Source: Microbacterium pseudoresistens (GTDB lineage: Bacteria; Actinomycetota; Actinomycetes; Actinomycetales; Microbacteriaceae). Taken from it: DNA of 64,000 bases. Positions 49,545-59,608 of this stretch are shown here, piece after piece. The stretch's first letter is position 1. Each line of letters opens with the position of its first letter. Location of the stretch: contig NZ_JACCBH010000001.1 in assembly GCF_013409745.1 (NCBI RefSeq), positions 2,418,001 through 2,482,000 on the forward strand. The letters run 5' to 3'. The notes below the pieces were generated by a model. That model searched no databases. It was not told where the DNA came from and saw only the letters and a list, made by a program, of their open reading frames with translations. Position numbers and translations under genes: made by a program.

Positions 49545-49643
49545 CGGATTTCCCCCTTGCGAAACTATGAAACGGGAGCACACAGCTCCCGCATAAGATC
49601 GTACCCTCGCACGCCGGAAGCTCATGTCCGGCTGCGCCGGAGG

Positions 49644-50210
49644 TCACCCCTCGAGGTCGTCGACGCCGGGCATCCAGCTCGCTCCTGGGCGCCCCCATCC
49701 GCGCTTGCGGGTGATCTTCTGCACGGTCTTCGCATCGCCGTCGGAGAGGCGATCCACGTACAGCACGCCGTCGAGGTGATCGAACTCGTGCTGCATGATG
49801 CGCGCCCGCCAGCCGTCGACCTCGATGCGCACCTCAGCGCCGTCGAGATCGACGCCGGTCACCCGCACCCGATCGGATCGGCGCAGCGGGAACCGCTCGC
49901 CGGGGAACGAGAGACAGCCCTCGGACTCCAGGTCTGGATCGGGGGCGCCCGGTTCGGTCGGTGCCATCCAGAGCTCGGGATTGATGATGACGCCGCGCCA
50001 GGGTTCGTCGTCGTCATCGACGTACGCGTAGGTGTAGATGCGCACCCCTACGCCCACCTGGGGAGCGGCCAGACCCACACCCGGCGCGCGATCCATCGTC
50101 TCGAACATGTCGGCGACGAGGGTGCGGATCTCGTCGGTGATCTCGCCGACCGGGGAGGCGGGGGAATGCAGGACGGGATCGCCCATGATGCGAATCGGAA
50201 GCACAGCCAC
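49644..50210 (-). CDS. def: Peptide deformylase
   Basis: The 188-aa metalloprotease removes the formyl group from new proteins. The three motifs are complete: GVGLAAPQVG (44-53), EGCLSF with the metal Cys, and QHEFDH with the metal His pair. The GTG at 50210 is chosen because TAGGGT lies 6 bases before it, suggesting a leaderless transcript. It diverges from the DMT gene over 43 bases. Confidence 0.96.
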   Translation of the reverse strand: MAVLPIRIMGDPVLHSPASPVGEITDEIRTLVADMFETMDRAPGVGLAAPQVGVGVRIYTYAYVDDDDEPWRGVIINPELWMAPTEPGAPDPDLESEGCLSFPGERFPLRRSDRVRVTGVDLDGAEVRIEVDGWRARIMQHEFDHLDGVLYVDRLSDGDAKTVQKITRKRGWGRPGASWMPGVDDLEG

Positions 50211-50216
50211 GCCATA

Positions 50217-50222
50217 ACCCTA
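50217..50222 (-). promoter_or_regulatory. -10 box TAGGGT of a leaderless promoter for def
   Basis: TAGGGT on the minus strand is 6 bases before the GTG at 50210. Confidence 0.5.
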
Positions 50223-50241
50223 GTCGGCGCGTGATCGCCGG

Positions 50242-50247
50242 TAGGCT
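50242..50247 (+). promoter_or_regulatory. -10 box TAGGCT of a leaderless promoter for the DMT-family gene
   Basis: TAGGCT is 6 bases before the GTG at 50254. It faces the def promoter within a 43-base gap. Confidence 0.5.
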
Positions 50248-50253
50248 CGTCGC

Positions 50254-51249
50254 GTGAGCGCGCATCTGATGGTCATGCTCGTCGACGAGGTCGGCGACGA
50301 GCTCGTCGGTGCATTCAAGAATCCGGGCCTGCTCATGGGCATCCCACTGGCACTCGCGGGCGCGGTCTTCATGTCTCTCGGCGCGCAGTACCAGCATCGC
50401 GGCGTCACGAAGGTCGAGACGCTGAGCGGCGCCGACGCGGGCAAGGGCCTGTCGATGTCGCAGCTCAAGCGACTGCTGACCCGGCCGTCGTGGCTGGTCG
50501 GCACCCTGATGCTCGGGCTCGCCATCGTGTGCCAGCTCGCAGCGCTCTCCGTGGCACCGCTCATCGTGGTCCAGCCGCTGGGCGCCATCGCCCTGGTGCT
50601 CACCACGCTGCTGAATGCACGGGTCTCCGGGCATGCTCCCACCCGCCGCTCGATCGTGTCGATCTGCGCGTGCGTGGGCGGCATCTTCCTGTTCGTCATG
50701 GTCGCCGCGCTGTTCGCGACCGAGCCGGAGATCACCGAGCGCCAGCTGTTCACGATCCTCGCGATCCTGCTGGTCGTGATCATCCTGCTCCTCGCCTGCT
50801 GGCTGATCCTCCGCCACCGGATGCGCGCGCTCTTCTACGTCACCGGCGCCGGCATCCTCTACGGATTCGTCGCGACGCTGGCGAAGGTGGTCATCGAGAA
50901 GGTGCAGGCGGGCGATTTCACCTGGGTCACACTGGTGTGCGTCATCGCGCTCGTCGCCGCAGCGATCGCCGGCGCCTACTTCGTGCAGACCGCCTACGGC
51001 TCGGGCCCGCCCGACCTGGTGATCGCCGGGCTCACGGTCGTCGACCCGATGGTCGCCGTGCTCATCGGACTGCTCGTGCTGGGCGAGGCCACGGCGGCAC
51101 CGGTGTGGGCGCTCATCGCGTTCGCGGTTCTGGGTCTCGTCGCCGCCTGGGGCGTCGTCACGCTCGCCCGCTACCATCCGCAGGTGCTCAGCGAGAGCCA
51201 GGAGTTGCCGATCGTGCGCGGCTCTTCGGTTCCGGCCGACGAGCAGTAG
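50254..51249 (+). CDS. DMT-family (NIPA/EamA-like) membrane protein
   Basis: The 331-aa protein has about nine to ten membrane helices, starting after a short N-terminus with GIPLALAGAVFMSLGAQYQHRG. The internal layout (APLIVVQPLGAIALVLTTLLNA; VVDPMVAVLIGLLVLGEA) is that of the drug/metabolite transporter superfamily, with resemblance to actinobacterial DMT proteins related to Mg2+ transporter NIPA. The substrate is unknown. The GTG start at 50254 has TAGGCT 6 bases upstream. It converges on pgl. Confidence 0.8.
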   Translation: MSAHLMVMLVDEVGDELVGAFKNPGLLMGIPLALAGAVFMSLGAQYQHRGVTKVETLSGADAGKGLSMSQLKRLLTRPSWLVGTLMLGLAIVCQLAALSVAPLIVVQPLGAIALVLTTLLNARVSGHAPTRRSIVSICACVGGIFLFVMVAALFATEPEITERQLFTILAILLVVIILLLACWLILRHRMRALFYVTGAGILYGFVATLAKVVIEKVQAGDFTWVTLVCVIALVAAAIAGAYFVQTAYGSGPPDLVIAGLTVVDPMVAVLIGLLVLGEATAAPVWALIAFAVLGLVAAWGVVTLARYHPQVLSESQELPIVRGSSVPADEQ

Positions 51250-51275
51250 TCCGCGCCGGCCAGGAGGACGCGTCG

Positions 51276-52055
51276 TCAGTAGTCGGCGTCGATGAGGTCC
51301 GCAGCGACCTCGGAGGCCGCGGCCGCGTCGACGAAGAACACCGTGCGCTTTCGGCCCTTGGCCCCCGCCGCAGGAACGTTGGCGTAGTTCGCCCCCGCGA
51401 GGGCGAGCCCCAGCGCCGATGCCTTCTCGGCGCCCGTGAGCACGAGCCACACGCGCTTGGCCGAGTTGATCACCGGGCGTGTCAGCGAGATGCGCTCCGG
51501 CGGGGGCTTGGGGGAGTCGCGCACAGCCACGGCGGCGCGGTCAACGACGTCGATCTCACTGCGGTCGGGGAAGAGCGAGGCGATGTGCCCGTCGGGGCCG
51601 ACTCCGAGGAAGCACACGGCGAACGACGGCCACGGATGCTCATCGGTGCCGTAGCGGGCAAGCTCCGCCGCATAGGCGACGGCTGCAGCATCGAGATCGA
51701 TTCCGGCATCGCTCGGTGCCATCTCGTGCACGTTCTCGTCGGGAACGGGAATCGCATCCAGCAGGGCTCGCCTTGCCTGCCCGGCATTGCGGTCGGGATC
51801 GTCGGCGGGGACGAAGCGCTCATCGCCCCACCAGAAGTGCACGAGAGACCAGTCGATGCCGACGGAATCAGGGTGCGCGGCGACCTGTTCGAGCACGGAG
51901 GATCCCATCGATCCTCCGGTGAGCGCGACATGGGCGATGCGGCCGTCGCCGGTGCGCGCGCGAAGGCGCACGAGGAAGCGTTCCGCGACCACGCGCGCGA
52001 GGGCGCCGGGGTCGTCGGCGATGACGACGCGACGGGCGCCGGAGTCCTTGGGCAT
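51276..52055 (-). CDS. pgl: 6-phosphogluconolactonase
   Basis: The 259-aa enzyme hydrolyses 6-phosphogluconolactone in the oxidative pentose-phosphate pathway. Motifs are VALTGGSMG, WWGDERFVPADDPDRN, CFLGVGPDGHIASLFPD and the C-terminal RVWLVLTGAEKASAL, all characteristic of the DevB/SOL family. It begins one base after the opcA stop and is the last gene of the pentose-phosphate operon. Confidence 0.94.
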   Translation of the reverse strand: MPKDSGARRVVIADDPGALARVVAERFLVRLRARTGDGRIAHVALTGGSMGSSVLEQVAAHPDSVGIDWSLVHFWWGDERFVPADDPDRNAGQARRALLDAIPVPDENVHEMAPSDAGIDLDAAAVAYAAELARYGTDEHPWPSFAVCFLGVGPDGHIASLFPDRSEIDVVDRAAVAVRDSPKPPPERISLTRPVINSAKRVWLVLTGAEKASALGLALAGANYANVPAAGAKGRKRTVFFVDAAAASEVAADLIDADY

Positions 52056-52056
52056 C

Positions 52057-52992
52057 TCAGTCTCCCGACTCGGGTGGCGGCAGCCGACGCCACCCGTCTG
52101 TGATCACCCGACCGTACAGCACGTCGGGATCCAGCCGGCGCAGCTCCTCCGCGAGGCATTCGCGGACGGTGCGGCGGGGGAGGTGCAGGTCGTGATCGGG
52201 TTGCCCGGGCTGGGTGAGCACCGCGGCACCGGGCACGCGGCGCTCCAGCAGGATGTCGCCGCCTGCGCGATGCAGGCGCACCGACTTGATGCCCTCCCGC
52301 CACGATTCCGGGTCTTCGTACGACCACCGCACCGGCACGTCGAGCGCGAGCTGAAGCCACGCGGCGAGCAGAGCGGTGGAGGGCGATGCGGCGGCACCGC
52401 GGACCTCGACGCCCGTGACCTCTTCGAACGGCGGCTGATCGAGCACGGCGGCCAGCTGTTCGCGCCAGTGGGTCAGCCGCGTCCAGGCGAGATCGGTGTC
52501 GCCCGGGGCGTGCGTCTTGCCGCGCAGGTCGAGCCGGGTGCGCACGTCGGGCGTGGCCGCGGCATCCGTGATGCGGCGCTGCGCGATCCGTCCCAGAGGC
52601 GAGTCCGCCGGGTCGTCCGGTTCGTCGTCGGGCCACCAGGCCACGACCGGTGCATCCGGAAGAAGCAGACCCGTGACCAGGCTCTCCTCGTTCTCGGCGG
52701 CCTCGCCGTAGGCGTTCAGCACCACCACCTCGCTGGCGCCGGCGTCGCCGCCGACCCGGATCTGCGCATTCAGGCGCGCGGCGCCGTCGCCGATCGCGAG
52801 CACGATCACGCGCATCGGATGCTCGCGCGAGGCATCGTTGGCGGCCTCGATGGCAGACTCGGCCACACCGTTGCGCGTGGCGATCACCAGAGTGAGTACG
52901 CGACCCAGGGCGTTGGCCCCGCCCTCTTCGCGCACCTTGACCAGCTGCTTGGCGATCTGGCTGACGGTGGTGTCGGGAAGGTCGATGATCAC
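52057..52992 (-). CDS. opcA: Glucose-6-phosphate dehydrogenase assembly protein OpcA
   Basis: The 311-aa protein is needed for full activity of glucose-6-phosphate dehydrogenase in Actinobacteria and cyanobacteria. Recognisable blocks are VLTLVIATRNGVAESAIEAAN, DAPVVAWWPDDEP, and DLAWTRLTHWREQLAAVLDQPPFE. The GTG start overlaps the zwf stop by 4 bases (GTGA), and its stop is one base from the pgl start. Position between zwf and pgl is the standard actinobacterial order. Confidence 0.94.
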   Translation of the reverse strand: MIIDLPDTTVSQIAKQLVKVREEGGANALGRVLTLVIATRNGVAESAIEAANDASREHPMRVIVLAIGDGAARLNAQIRVGGDAGASEVVVLNAYGEAAENEESLVTGLLLPDAPVVAWWPDDEPDDPADSPLGRIAQRRITDAAATPDVRTRLDLRGKTHAPGDTDLAWTRLTHWREQLAAVLDQPPFEEVTGVEVRGAAASPSTALLAAWLQLALDVPVRWSYEDPESWREGIKSVRLHRAGGDILLERRVPGAAVLTQPGQPDHDLHLPRRTVRECLAEELRRLDPDVLYGRVITDGWRRLPPPESGD

Positions 52993-54536
52993 GGGCGTCT
53001 CCAGACTCGTCCGTCTCGGGACAGCAGTTCATCGGCCGCGGGCGGGCCCCACGATCCCGGCGCGTACTGTTCGAGCGGGCCGCCCTGCGCGGCCCAGTGC
53101 TCCTCGAAGGGGTCGAGGATCTTCCACGACAGCTCGACCTCCTCGTGCCGGGGGAACAGCGGCGGGTCGCCGAGGAGCACATCGAGGATCAGGCGCTCGT
53201 ATGCTTCGGGACTGGCCTCGGTGAAGGCGTGGCCGTATCCGAAATCCATCGTCACGTCGCGCACATTGGCACCGCTTCCGGGAACCTTCGAACCGAACCG
53301 GATCGTGACGCCCTCGTCGGGCTGCACGCGGATCACGAGCGCGTTCTGTCCCAGCTCGGCGCTCTGCCCTCCGCCGAACAGATGCTCGGGGGCGCGCTTG
53401 AACACGACGGCGATCTCGGTGACCCGCCGCCCCAGCCTTTTTCCGCTGCGCAGGTAGAACGGCACACCCGCCCATCGTCGCGTGTTGATCTCGACCTTGA
53501 TCGCCGCGTACGTCTCGGTCGTCGACTCGGGGTTCATGCCGTCCTCGTCGAGGAAACCGGTGACCCGTTCGCCACCCTGCCAGCCGCCGGCGTACTGCCC
53601 GCGTGCACTGGCCGCGCCCAGGTCGTCCGGCACGCCCACGGCGGCAAGAACCTTCTCCTTCTCGGCGCGCAGATCCGCCGCCGAGAGGCTGATGGGCTCT
53701 TCCATGGCGGTGAGCGCCAGCAGCTGCAGCAGGTGGTTCTGGATCACGTCGCGCGCCGCGCCGATGCCGTCGTAGTATCCGGCGCGACCGCCCACCCCGA
53801 TGTCCTCGGCCATCGTGATCTGCACGTGGTCGACGTAGTTGCGGTTCCAGATCGGCTCGTACAGCTCGTTCGCGAAACGCAGCGCGAGGATGTTCTGCAC
53901 CGTCTCTTTGCCGAGGTAGTGGTCGATCCGGAAGATCGAGTCGGCGGGGAATGTGCCCTCCAGGGCATCGTTCAGCGCCCGCGCCGATTCGAGGTCGTGC
54001 CCGAACGGCTTCTCGATCACCACCCGGCGCCAGCAGTCCTCATCCTGCGAGTCGTCGACGAGACCCGAGTCGCGCAACTGCTTGGCGACGAGCGGGAAGT
54101 CCTTGGGAGGGATCGACAGGTAATAGGCGTGATTGCCCATGGTCCCGCGATCGACGTCGAGCTTCTCGACCGTCTCCCGCAGTCGGCGGAAGGCCTCCGG
54201 GTCGCCGAACTCGCCGGAGACGAACCGGATGCCCTGCAGCAGCTGCTGCCAGGTCTCCTCGCGGAAGGGGGTGCGGGCGTGCTGCTTCACCGCCTCGTAC
54301 ACGACCTCCGCGAAGTCCTGATCCTCCCAGTCGCGGCGGGCGAAGCCGACCAGGGCGAAGCCGGGCGGGAGCAGGCCGCGATTGGCGAGGTCGTACACGG
54401 CGGGCATGAGCTTCTTGCGCGAGAGGTCGCCGGTCACTCCGAAGATCACGAGGGCGCTGGGCCCTGCGATCCGATTCAGGCGACGGTCGTCGGGATCGCG
54501 CAGCGGATTGTGCCCGCGACTGATGGGGACGGTCAT
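52989..54536 (-). CDS. zwf: Glucose-6-phosphate 1-dehydrogenase
   Basis: The 515-aa enzyme starts the oxidative pentose-phosphate pathway and makes NADPH. The dinucleotide-binding motif is FGVTGDLSRKKLMPA, and the active-site motif RIDHYLGKETVQN includes the catalytic His. The C-terminal substrate block reads RSGKRLGRRVTEIAVVFK. AGGAG lies upstream of the ATG in the 14-base gap after pgi. It overlaps opcA by 4 bases. Confidence 0.97.
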   Translation of the reverse strand: MTVPISRGHNPLRDPDDRRLNRIAGPSALVIFGVTGDLSRKKLMPAVYDLANRGLLPPGFALVGFARRDWEDQDFAEVVYEAVKQHARTPFREETWQQLLQGIRFVSGEFGDPEAFRRLRETVEKLDVDRGTMGNHAYYLSIPPKDFPLVAKQLRDSGLVDDSQDEDCWRRVVIEKPFGHDLESARALNDALEGTFPADSIFRIDHYLGKETVQNILALRFANELYEPIWNRNYVDHVQITMAEDIGVGGRAGYYDGIGAARDVIQNHLLQLLALTAMEEPISLSAADLRAEKEKVLAAVGVPDDLGAASARGQYAGGWQGGERVTGFLDEDGMNPESTTETYAAIKVEINTRRWAGVPFYLRSGKRLGRRVTEIAVVFKRAPEHLFGGGQSAELGQNALVIRVQPDEGVTIRFGSKVPGSGANVRDVTMDFGYGHAFTEASPEAYERLILDVLLGDPPLFPRHEEVELSWKILDPFEEHWAAQGGPLEQYAPGSWGPPAADELLSRDGRVWRRP

Positions 54537-54550
54537 CGAGAAGGGGTCTC

Positions 54551-56155
54551 CTACTGGGCGGCTTCGAAGAGATCGAGCACGTCGTCCTGTGCCTCGGTGA
54601 GGGTCAGCGTCACGACCGGGCGGCCGTGCTCGGCGAGCACCGCCGCGTCACCGGTCGCCTGTGCCTCGATGAGCTGGCCGTAGGTGAACGGCCGATCGGG
54701 GATCTCGAGGTCGACGTCGGTGCGCTCCAGGATCTGCAGATACACGCCCTGCGCCGGCCCTCCCTTGTGGTACTGGCCGGTCGAGTGCAGGAAGCGGGGG
54801 CCCCAGCCGAAGGTGGTCGGTCGGCCGGAGTCTGCGGCCACCATCTCGCGCAGGCCCTTGAGCTGCGACATCTCCAGACGGTTCACGTAGGCCTGGATGC
54901 TCACGTAGCCGTCATCGGGCAGCTGGGTCCAGAGCGCGTCGAGCACGCCGGCGATCGTGCCGGAGGCGGCGAGCGCCGGATCGGTGACGCGCACCTCGAC
55001 GCCGTTCTCCTCGAACGCGGCGGCGACCGGCTCTGGGCGCTCGTCGAGCAGGCTGCGCGCAGCGACCTTGGCCGATTCGACGTCGGGCTGGTCGAAGGGG
55101 TTGATCCCCAGCAGATAGCCCGCGATCACGGTCGCGTACTCCCACACCATGAACTGGGCGCCGAGCGAACCGCTGAGCAGGATCTCACCGGGGTGGCGCT
55201 CGTGCAGATGGAACTCGTCGGCGTCGTCGACCAGGCGCACGATCTGGAGGTCGGCGGGTACGTTCTCGACCTCGGGGGAGACGGGAAGCAGCACGACGGG
55301 CAGGATGCCGGTGCCGTCCTTGCCTGTGGACTCGGCCACGAGCTGCTCGATCCAGTCCGGCAGGCCGTCGATGTGGGTGCCGTCGGTGATCAGGCCCAGC
55401 TTGTCCTTGCGGGGCTCGGCGCCTGCGATGGCCGCGGCCAGGCGCAGTGCCGGGTTCTCGGCGGAGTCGATCGCGACCTGCAGCAGCGTCGCCTCGGCTT
55501 CGTCGAGGAGCTCTGCGATGTCGACGCCCGCGAGGCCCGAGGGCACGAGGCCGAAGGCGGTGAGGGCCGAGTAGCGTCCGCCCACGTTCGGATCGGCGTT
55601 GAAGACACGGTGGCCGGCACCGCGGGCCCACTCGTCCATGGGCGATCCGGGGTCGGTGACGATCACGATGCGCTCGAGCGGGTCGATGCCGATGTCGCGG
55701 AAGGCCGCCTCGAAGGTGCGCCGCTGCGAGTCGGTCTCCACGGTCGAGCCGGACTTGGACGACACCACGAGCACCGTGCTCTCAAGGCCTGAGTCCAGCG
55801 CGGCGAGCACCTGGCCGGGGGCGGTGGAGTCGAGGATGGTGAGCTCGACGCCCGCCGTCTGAGCGATGACCTCGGGAGCCAGCGATGATCCGCCCATCCC
55901 GGCGAGGACGACCTTGGTGACGCCCTTGGCCCGCAGGTCGTCGCGGAGGGCGAGGATCTCGGGTACGAGCGGGCGCGAAACGCTCACCGCATCCACCCAG
56001 CCGAGGCGCTTTGCCGCCTCGGACTCCGCCGCCTCGCCCCAGATCGTGGAATCTCCCGCCGTGATGCGCGAGGCGACGAGCTCGCCCACCAGGCGCGGGA
56101 CGACCGTGTCGATCGCCTCGGCGGGGGCGCCCGAGGCGTGGATCTCGAAGCTCAT
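54551..56155 (-). CDS. pgi: Glucose-6-phosphate isomerase
   Basis: The 534-aa enzyme interconverts glucose-6-phosphate and fructose-6-phosphate. The SIS sugar-binding features are [17 protein letters not shown] and [15 protein letters not shown]. The C-terminal part has [19 protein letters not shown] in place of the classic eukaryotic signature, a form seen in pgi genes inside pentose-phosphate operons. The ATG overlaps the tal stop by 4 bases. Placing it with zwf links the glycolytic and oxidative entry points. Confidence 0.92.
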   Translation of the reverse strand: MSFEIHASGAPAEAIDTVVPRLVGELVASRITAGDSTIWGEAAESEAAKRLGWVDAVSVSRPLVPEILALRDDLRAKGVTKVVLAGMGGSSLAPEVIAQTAGVELTILDSTAPGQVLAALDSGLESTVLVVSSKSGSTVETDSQRRTFEAAFRDIGIDPLERIVIVTDPGSPMDEWARGAGHRVFNADPNVGGRYSALTAFGLVPSGLAGVDIAELLDEAEATLLQVAIDSAENPALRLAAAIAGAEPRKDKLGLITDGTHIDGLPDWIEQLVAESTGKDGTGILPVVLLPVSPEVENVPADLQIVRLVDDADEFHLHERHPGEILLSGSLGAQFMVWEYATVIAGYLLGINPFDQPDVESAKVAARSLLDERPEPVAAAFEENGVEVRVTDPALAASGTIAGVLDALWTQLPDDGYVSIQAYVNRLEMSQLKGLREMVAADSGRPTTFGWGPRFLHSTGQYHKGGPAQGVYLQILERTDVDLEIPDRPFTYGQLIEAQATGDAAVLAEHGRPVVTLTLTEAQDDVLDLFEAAQ

Positions 56156-57264
56156 GCCTGGGCCTCCAGGCCCTTCGCGACCTGGGCGAGCAGATCGTGC
56201 CACGAGTCGATGAACTTGGCCACGCCCTCGTCTTCGAGCACCTGGGTGACGTCGGCGAAGTCGACCCCCGCCTCGGCGAGGCCGGTGAACACGGAGCGGG
56301 CGTCTTCGTACCCGGTCGTGATCGTGTCGCCGACGACGACGCCGTGGTCGAAGGTGGCCTCGAGCGTCTTCTCCGGCATCGTGTTGACGACGTCCTTCGC
56401 GACGAGCTCGGTGACGTACAGGGTGTCGGGGAGTGAGGGGTCCTTCACGCCGGTGGATGCCCACAGCGGTCGCTGCGTGTTCCCGCCTGCGGCGAGCAGC
56501 GCCGCCGCGCGGTCGCCCGCGAAGGTCTGCTCGTACAGCTCGTAGGCGAGCCGGGCGTTGGCCAGCCCGGCCTTGCCGCGCAGAGCGGCGGCCGCATCGG
56601 TGCCGATCGCGTCGAGGCGCTTGTCGGTCTCGGTGTCGACGCGGGAGACGAAGAACGACGCGACCGAGTGGATCGCGGAGATGTCGATCCCCGCATCCTT
56701 CGCCTTCTCCAGACCCGACAGATAGGCGTCGATGACCTCGGCGTAGCGCTCGATGCTGAAGATGAGGGTCACATTGACGCTGATGCCCGCGGCGATCGCC
56801 TGCTCGATGGCCGGAAGACCCGCTTTCGTGGCCGGGATCTTGACGAGCAGGTTCTCGCGTCCGACCTTCTCCCACAGCTGCTTTGCCTGTGCGACGGTGC
56901 CGTCGGTGTCGTGCGCGAGGTCGGGGGAGACCTCGATCGAGACGCGCCCGTCGACGTGGCCGGTGCGCTCCCAGACCGGGCGGAAGACGTCGAGCGCATC
57001 CCGCACATCCTGGGTGGTGGCCTCGAAGATCGCCTCTTCGGCGGTGACACCGCGCGAGGCGAGCTCGGCGACCTGCGCGTCGTACGAGGTGTCGTCGGGG
57101 TCGGTGATCGCGTTCGCGAAGATCGTCGGGTTCGTGGTCACTCCGACCACGTTGCGGTCCTCGATGAGCTGGGCGAGGTTGCCCGAGGCGATGCGGGTGC
57201 GCGAGAGGTCGTCGAGCCAGATGCTGACGCCGGCCGCGGAGAGCTGGGCGGTGGGGGTGGTCAT
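56152..57264 (-). CDS. tal: Transaldolase
   Basis: The 370-aa enzyme of the long actinobacterial TalB-like type transfers dihydroxyacetone units in the non-oxidative pathway. Motifs are [39 protein letters not shown] with the Schiff-base Lys, and [15 protein letters not shown]. The ATG at 57264 overlaps the tkt stop by 4 bases, and the stop overlaps pgi. Length is normal. Confidence 0.96.
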   Translation of the reverse strand: MTTPTAQLSAAGVSIWLDDLSRTRIASGNLAQLIEDRNVVGVTTNPTIFANAITDPDDTSYDAQVAELASRGVTAEEAIFEATTQDVRDALDVFRPVWERTGHVDGRVSIEVSPDLAHDTDGTVAQAKQLWEKVGRENLLVKIPATKAGLPAIEQAIAAGISVNVTLIFSIERYAEVIDAYLSGLEKAKDAGIDISAIHSVASFFVSRVDTETDKRLDAIGTDAAAALRGKAGLANARLAYELYEQTFAGDRAAALLAAGGNTQRPLWASTGVKDPSLPDTLYVTELVAKDVVNTMPEKTLEATFDHGVVVGDTITTGYEDARSVFTGLAEAGVDFADVTQVLEDEGVAKFIDSWHDLLAQVAKGLEAQA

Positions 57265-59357
57265 GCGTTCTCCTTGAGAGTCTCGCGCGCCGCCTCGACG
57301 ACGGCCTCGGCGGTGATGCCGAACTTCTGGAAGAGGGTCTTGTAGTCGGCAGAAGCGCCGAAGTGGTCTATGCCGATCGAACGGCCGCGGTCGCCCACGA
57401 TGCCGCGCCAGGTGAGCACCGACCCCGCCTCGACCGAGACGCGAGCCGTGATCGCCGCGGGCAGGACAGACTCGCGGTACGCGTCGTCCTGCTCGGCGAA
57501 CCACTCCAGCGAAGGGGCGGACACGACGCGTGCCTGCACGCCGTCCTCCGCCAGGGTCTCGCGGGCGGCGAGCGCCAGCTGCACCTCGGATCCGGTGGCG
57601 ATCAGCAGCACCTCGGGGGTGCCGTTGGGCGCCTCGGCGAGCACGTACGCGCCCTTGGCCGCGTTCGATGCCGCCGCCAGTGCGGAGCCGGACGCCTTGC
57701 CCTCGCCGCGCTCGAAGACGGGGACGTTCTGCCGCGTCAGCGCAAGACCCGTGGGCCCGCCGTGGCGGCGCAGGGTCTCCAGCCAGGCCACAGCCGTCTC
57801 GGCCGCATCGGCTGGACGCACCACGGTGAAGTTCGGGATGGCACGCAGCGCCGCCAGCTGCTCGATCGGCTGGTGGGTCGGACCGTCCTCGCCGAGGGCG
57901 ATCGAGTCATGGGTCCACACGAAGATGCTCGGGATGTCCATGAGCGCCGCCAGGCGCACGGCCGGGCGCATGTAATCGCTGAAGATGAGGAAGGTCCCGC
58001 CGAAGGAGCGGGTCTTGCCGTGCAGCGTGATGCCGTTGAGGATCGCGCCCATGGCGTGCTCGCGGATGCCGAAGTGCAGCACGCGGCCGTCGGGCCCGCC
58101 CTGCCAGTCGTGCGTGGACCACTCGGCGGGGATGAAGGACTTCGCCGAGGTGATGGTCGTGTTGTTCGAGCCGGCGAGATCGGCCGAACCGCCCCACAGC
58201 TCGGGGAGAGCATCGGCGAGGGCGTTGATGACCTTGCCCGACGCGGCACGGGTCGACAGCTCGGTGCCCGCCTCGAAGGACGGCAGCAGCGCTTCGATGC
58301 CGTCGGGCAGCTGTTCGGCCTCGAGGCGGTCCAGCAACTGCTTGCGCTCGGGGTTCGCCCCCGCCCAGGCGTCGAAGTCGGCCTGCCAGGCCGCGCGCGC
58401 CTCGGCCGAGCGGGCTTCCAACTCGCGGGTGTGCTCGATCACGGCGTCTTCGATGACGAAGCTCTCGGCGGGGTCGAAGCCGAGCACCTCCTTGGTCGCG
58501 GCCACCTCATCCGCACCCAGCGCGTTGCCGTGCACAGACTCGGTGCCCTTCTTGTTCGGAGCAGGCCAGCCGATGATCGTGGTCAGCACGATCAGGGTGG
58601 GCTTGCCGGTCTCGGCCTTGCCCGCCTCGATCGCGTCGTACAGCTCTTGCGCATCCTCGACGTACTCGCCGGTGCGGGTCCAGTCGACCTCGAGCACCTG
58701 CCAGCCGTATGCGCGGTAGCGGGCGGCGACGTCTTCGGTGAACGCGACGTCGGTGTCGCCCTCGATCGAGATGCGGTTGGAGTCGTAGATCGCGATGAGG
58801 TTGCCCAGCTGCTGGTGCCCGGCCAGCGACGAGGCCTCGCTCGTCACACCCTCCTGCAGGTCGCCGTCACCGGCGATCACGTACACGAAGTGATCGAACG
58901 GGCTCGTGCCCGGCGCGGCCTCGGGGTCGAAGAGGTCGCGCTCGTACCGCGCGGCGTACGCGAAGCCGACGGCCGAGGCCAGTCCCTGGCCCAGCGGCCC
59001 GGTGGTGATCTCCACGCCCCTGGTGTGCCCGTACTCCGGGTGCCCCGGCGTCTTCGAGCCCCAGGTGCGCAGCGACTCGAGGTCTTCGAGCTCGAGTCCG
59101 AAGCCGCCCAGGTACAACTGCACGTACTGGGTGAGAGAGGAATGGCCGACCGAGAGGATGAAACGGTCCCTGCCCAGCCAATCGGTGTCGGCGGGGTCGT
59201 GGCGCATCACCCGCTGATACAGCAGATAGGCCACGGGGGCGAGGCTCATCGCGGTTCCGGGGTGGCCGTTGCCCACGTTCTGCACGGCGTCCGCCGCGAG
59301 CAGTCGGGCAGTGTCCACCGCGCGTCGATCGATCTCTTCCCACTTCAGTTCCGACAC
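57261..59357 (-). CDS. tkt: Transketolase
   Basis: The 698-aa thiamine-diphosphate enzyme transfers two-carbon units. Motifs are [18 protein letters not shown], the TPP site [35 protein letters not shown] active-site region and a transketolase C-terminal domain. The GTG at 59357 follows AAAGGG and begins SELKWEEID. It is the first gene of the six-gene pentose-phosphate operon and diverges from ctaB over 251 bases. A promoter for the operon was not recognised with certainty in that gap. Confidence 0.97.
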   Translation of the reverse strand: MSELKWEEIDRRAVDTARLLAADAVQNVGNGHPGTAMSLAPVAYLLYQRVMRHDPADTDWLGRDRFILSVGHSSLTQYVQLYLGGFGLELEDLESLRTWGSKTPGHPEYGHTRGVEITTGPLGQGLASAVGFAYAARYERDLFDPEAAPGTSPFDHFVYVIAGDGDLQEGVTSEASSLAGHQQLGNLIAIYDSNRISIEGDTDVAFTEDVAARYRAYGWQVLEVDWTRTGEYVEDAQELYDAIEAGKAETGKPTLIVLTTIIGWPAPNKKGTESVHGNALGADEVAATKEVLGFDPAESFVIEDAVIEHTRELEARSAEARAAWQADFDAWAGANPERKQLLDRLEAEQLPDGIEALLPSFEAGTELSTRAASGKVINALADALPELWGGSADLAGSNNTTITSAKSFIPAEWSTHDWQGGPDGRVLHFGIREHAMGAILNGITLHGKTRSFGGTFLIFSDYMRPAVRLAALMDIPSIFVWTHDSIALGEDGPTHQPIEQLAALRAIPNFTVVRPADAAETAVAWLETLRRHGGPTGLALTRQNVPVFERGEGKASGSALAAASNAAKGAYVLAEAPNGTPEVLLIATGSEVQLALAARETLAEDGVQARVVSAPSLEWFAEQDDAYRESVLPAAITARVSVEAGSVLTWRGIVGDRGRSIGIDHFGASADYKTLFQKFGITAEAVVEAARETLKENA

Positions 59358-59542
59358 GCAAAGGCCCTTTCTGGCGAGGTTGGTGGGCGCCCACGTCACC
59401 GAACGCGATCTCCGCGCATACACGGAGAACTGCGGCGACGACACTCGGGCGCGCAGGCGGTTTCAGCTTAGTCATGTCATGCGGGCGTTACGACGGCTGA
59501 AACCGCACGGTGGCGGCGAAGATTGCCGACACGCCGGTGCCG

Positions 59543-59548
59543 TAGACT
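59543..59548 (+). promoter_or_regulatory. Candidate -10 box TAGACT of ctaB
   Basis: TAGACT predicts a transcription start near 59555, leaving a leader that contains GGAGGAGG at 59572-59579. Confidence 0.5.
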
Positions 59549-59608
59549 GAAAGGCGACGCGCGCGGATATCGGAGGAGGCGATCAGCATCTCGACGGTCA
59601 CTGATCCC

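Noticed and set aside
57363..59471. 702-codon plus-strand frame opposite tkt
   Set aside because: Antisense shadow of transketolase, with no recognisable domain.
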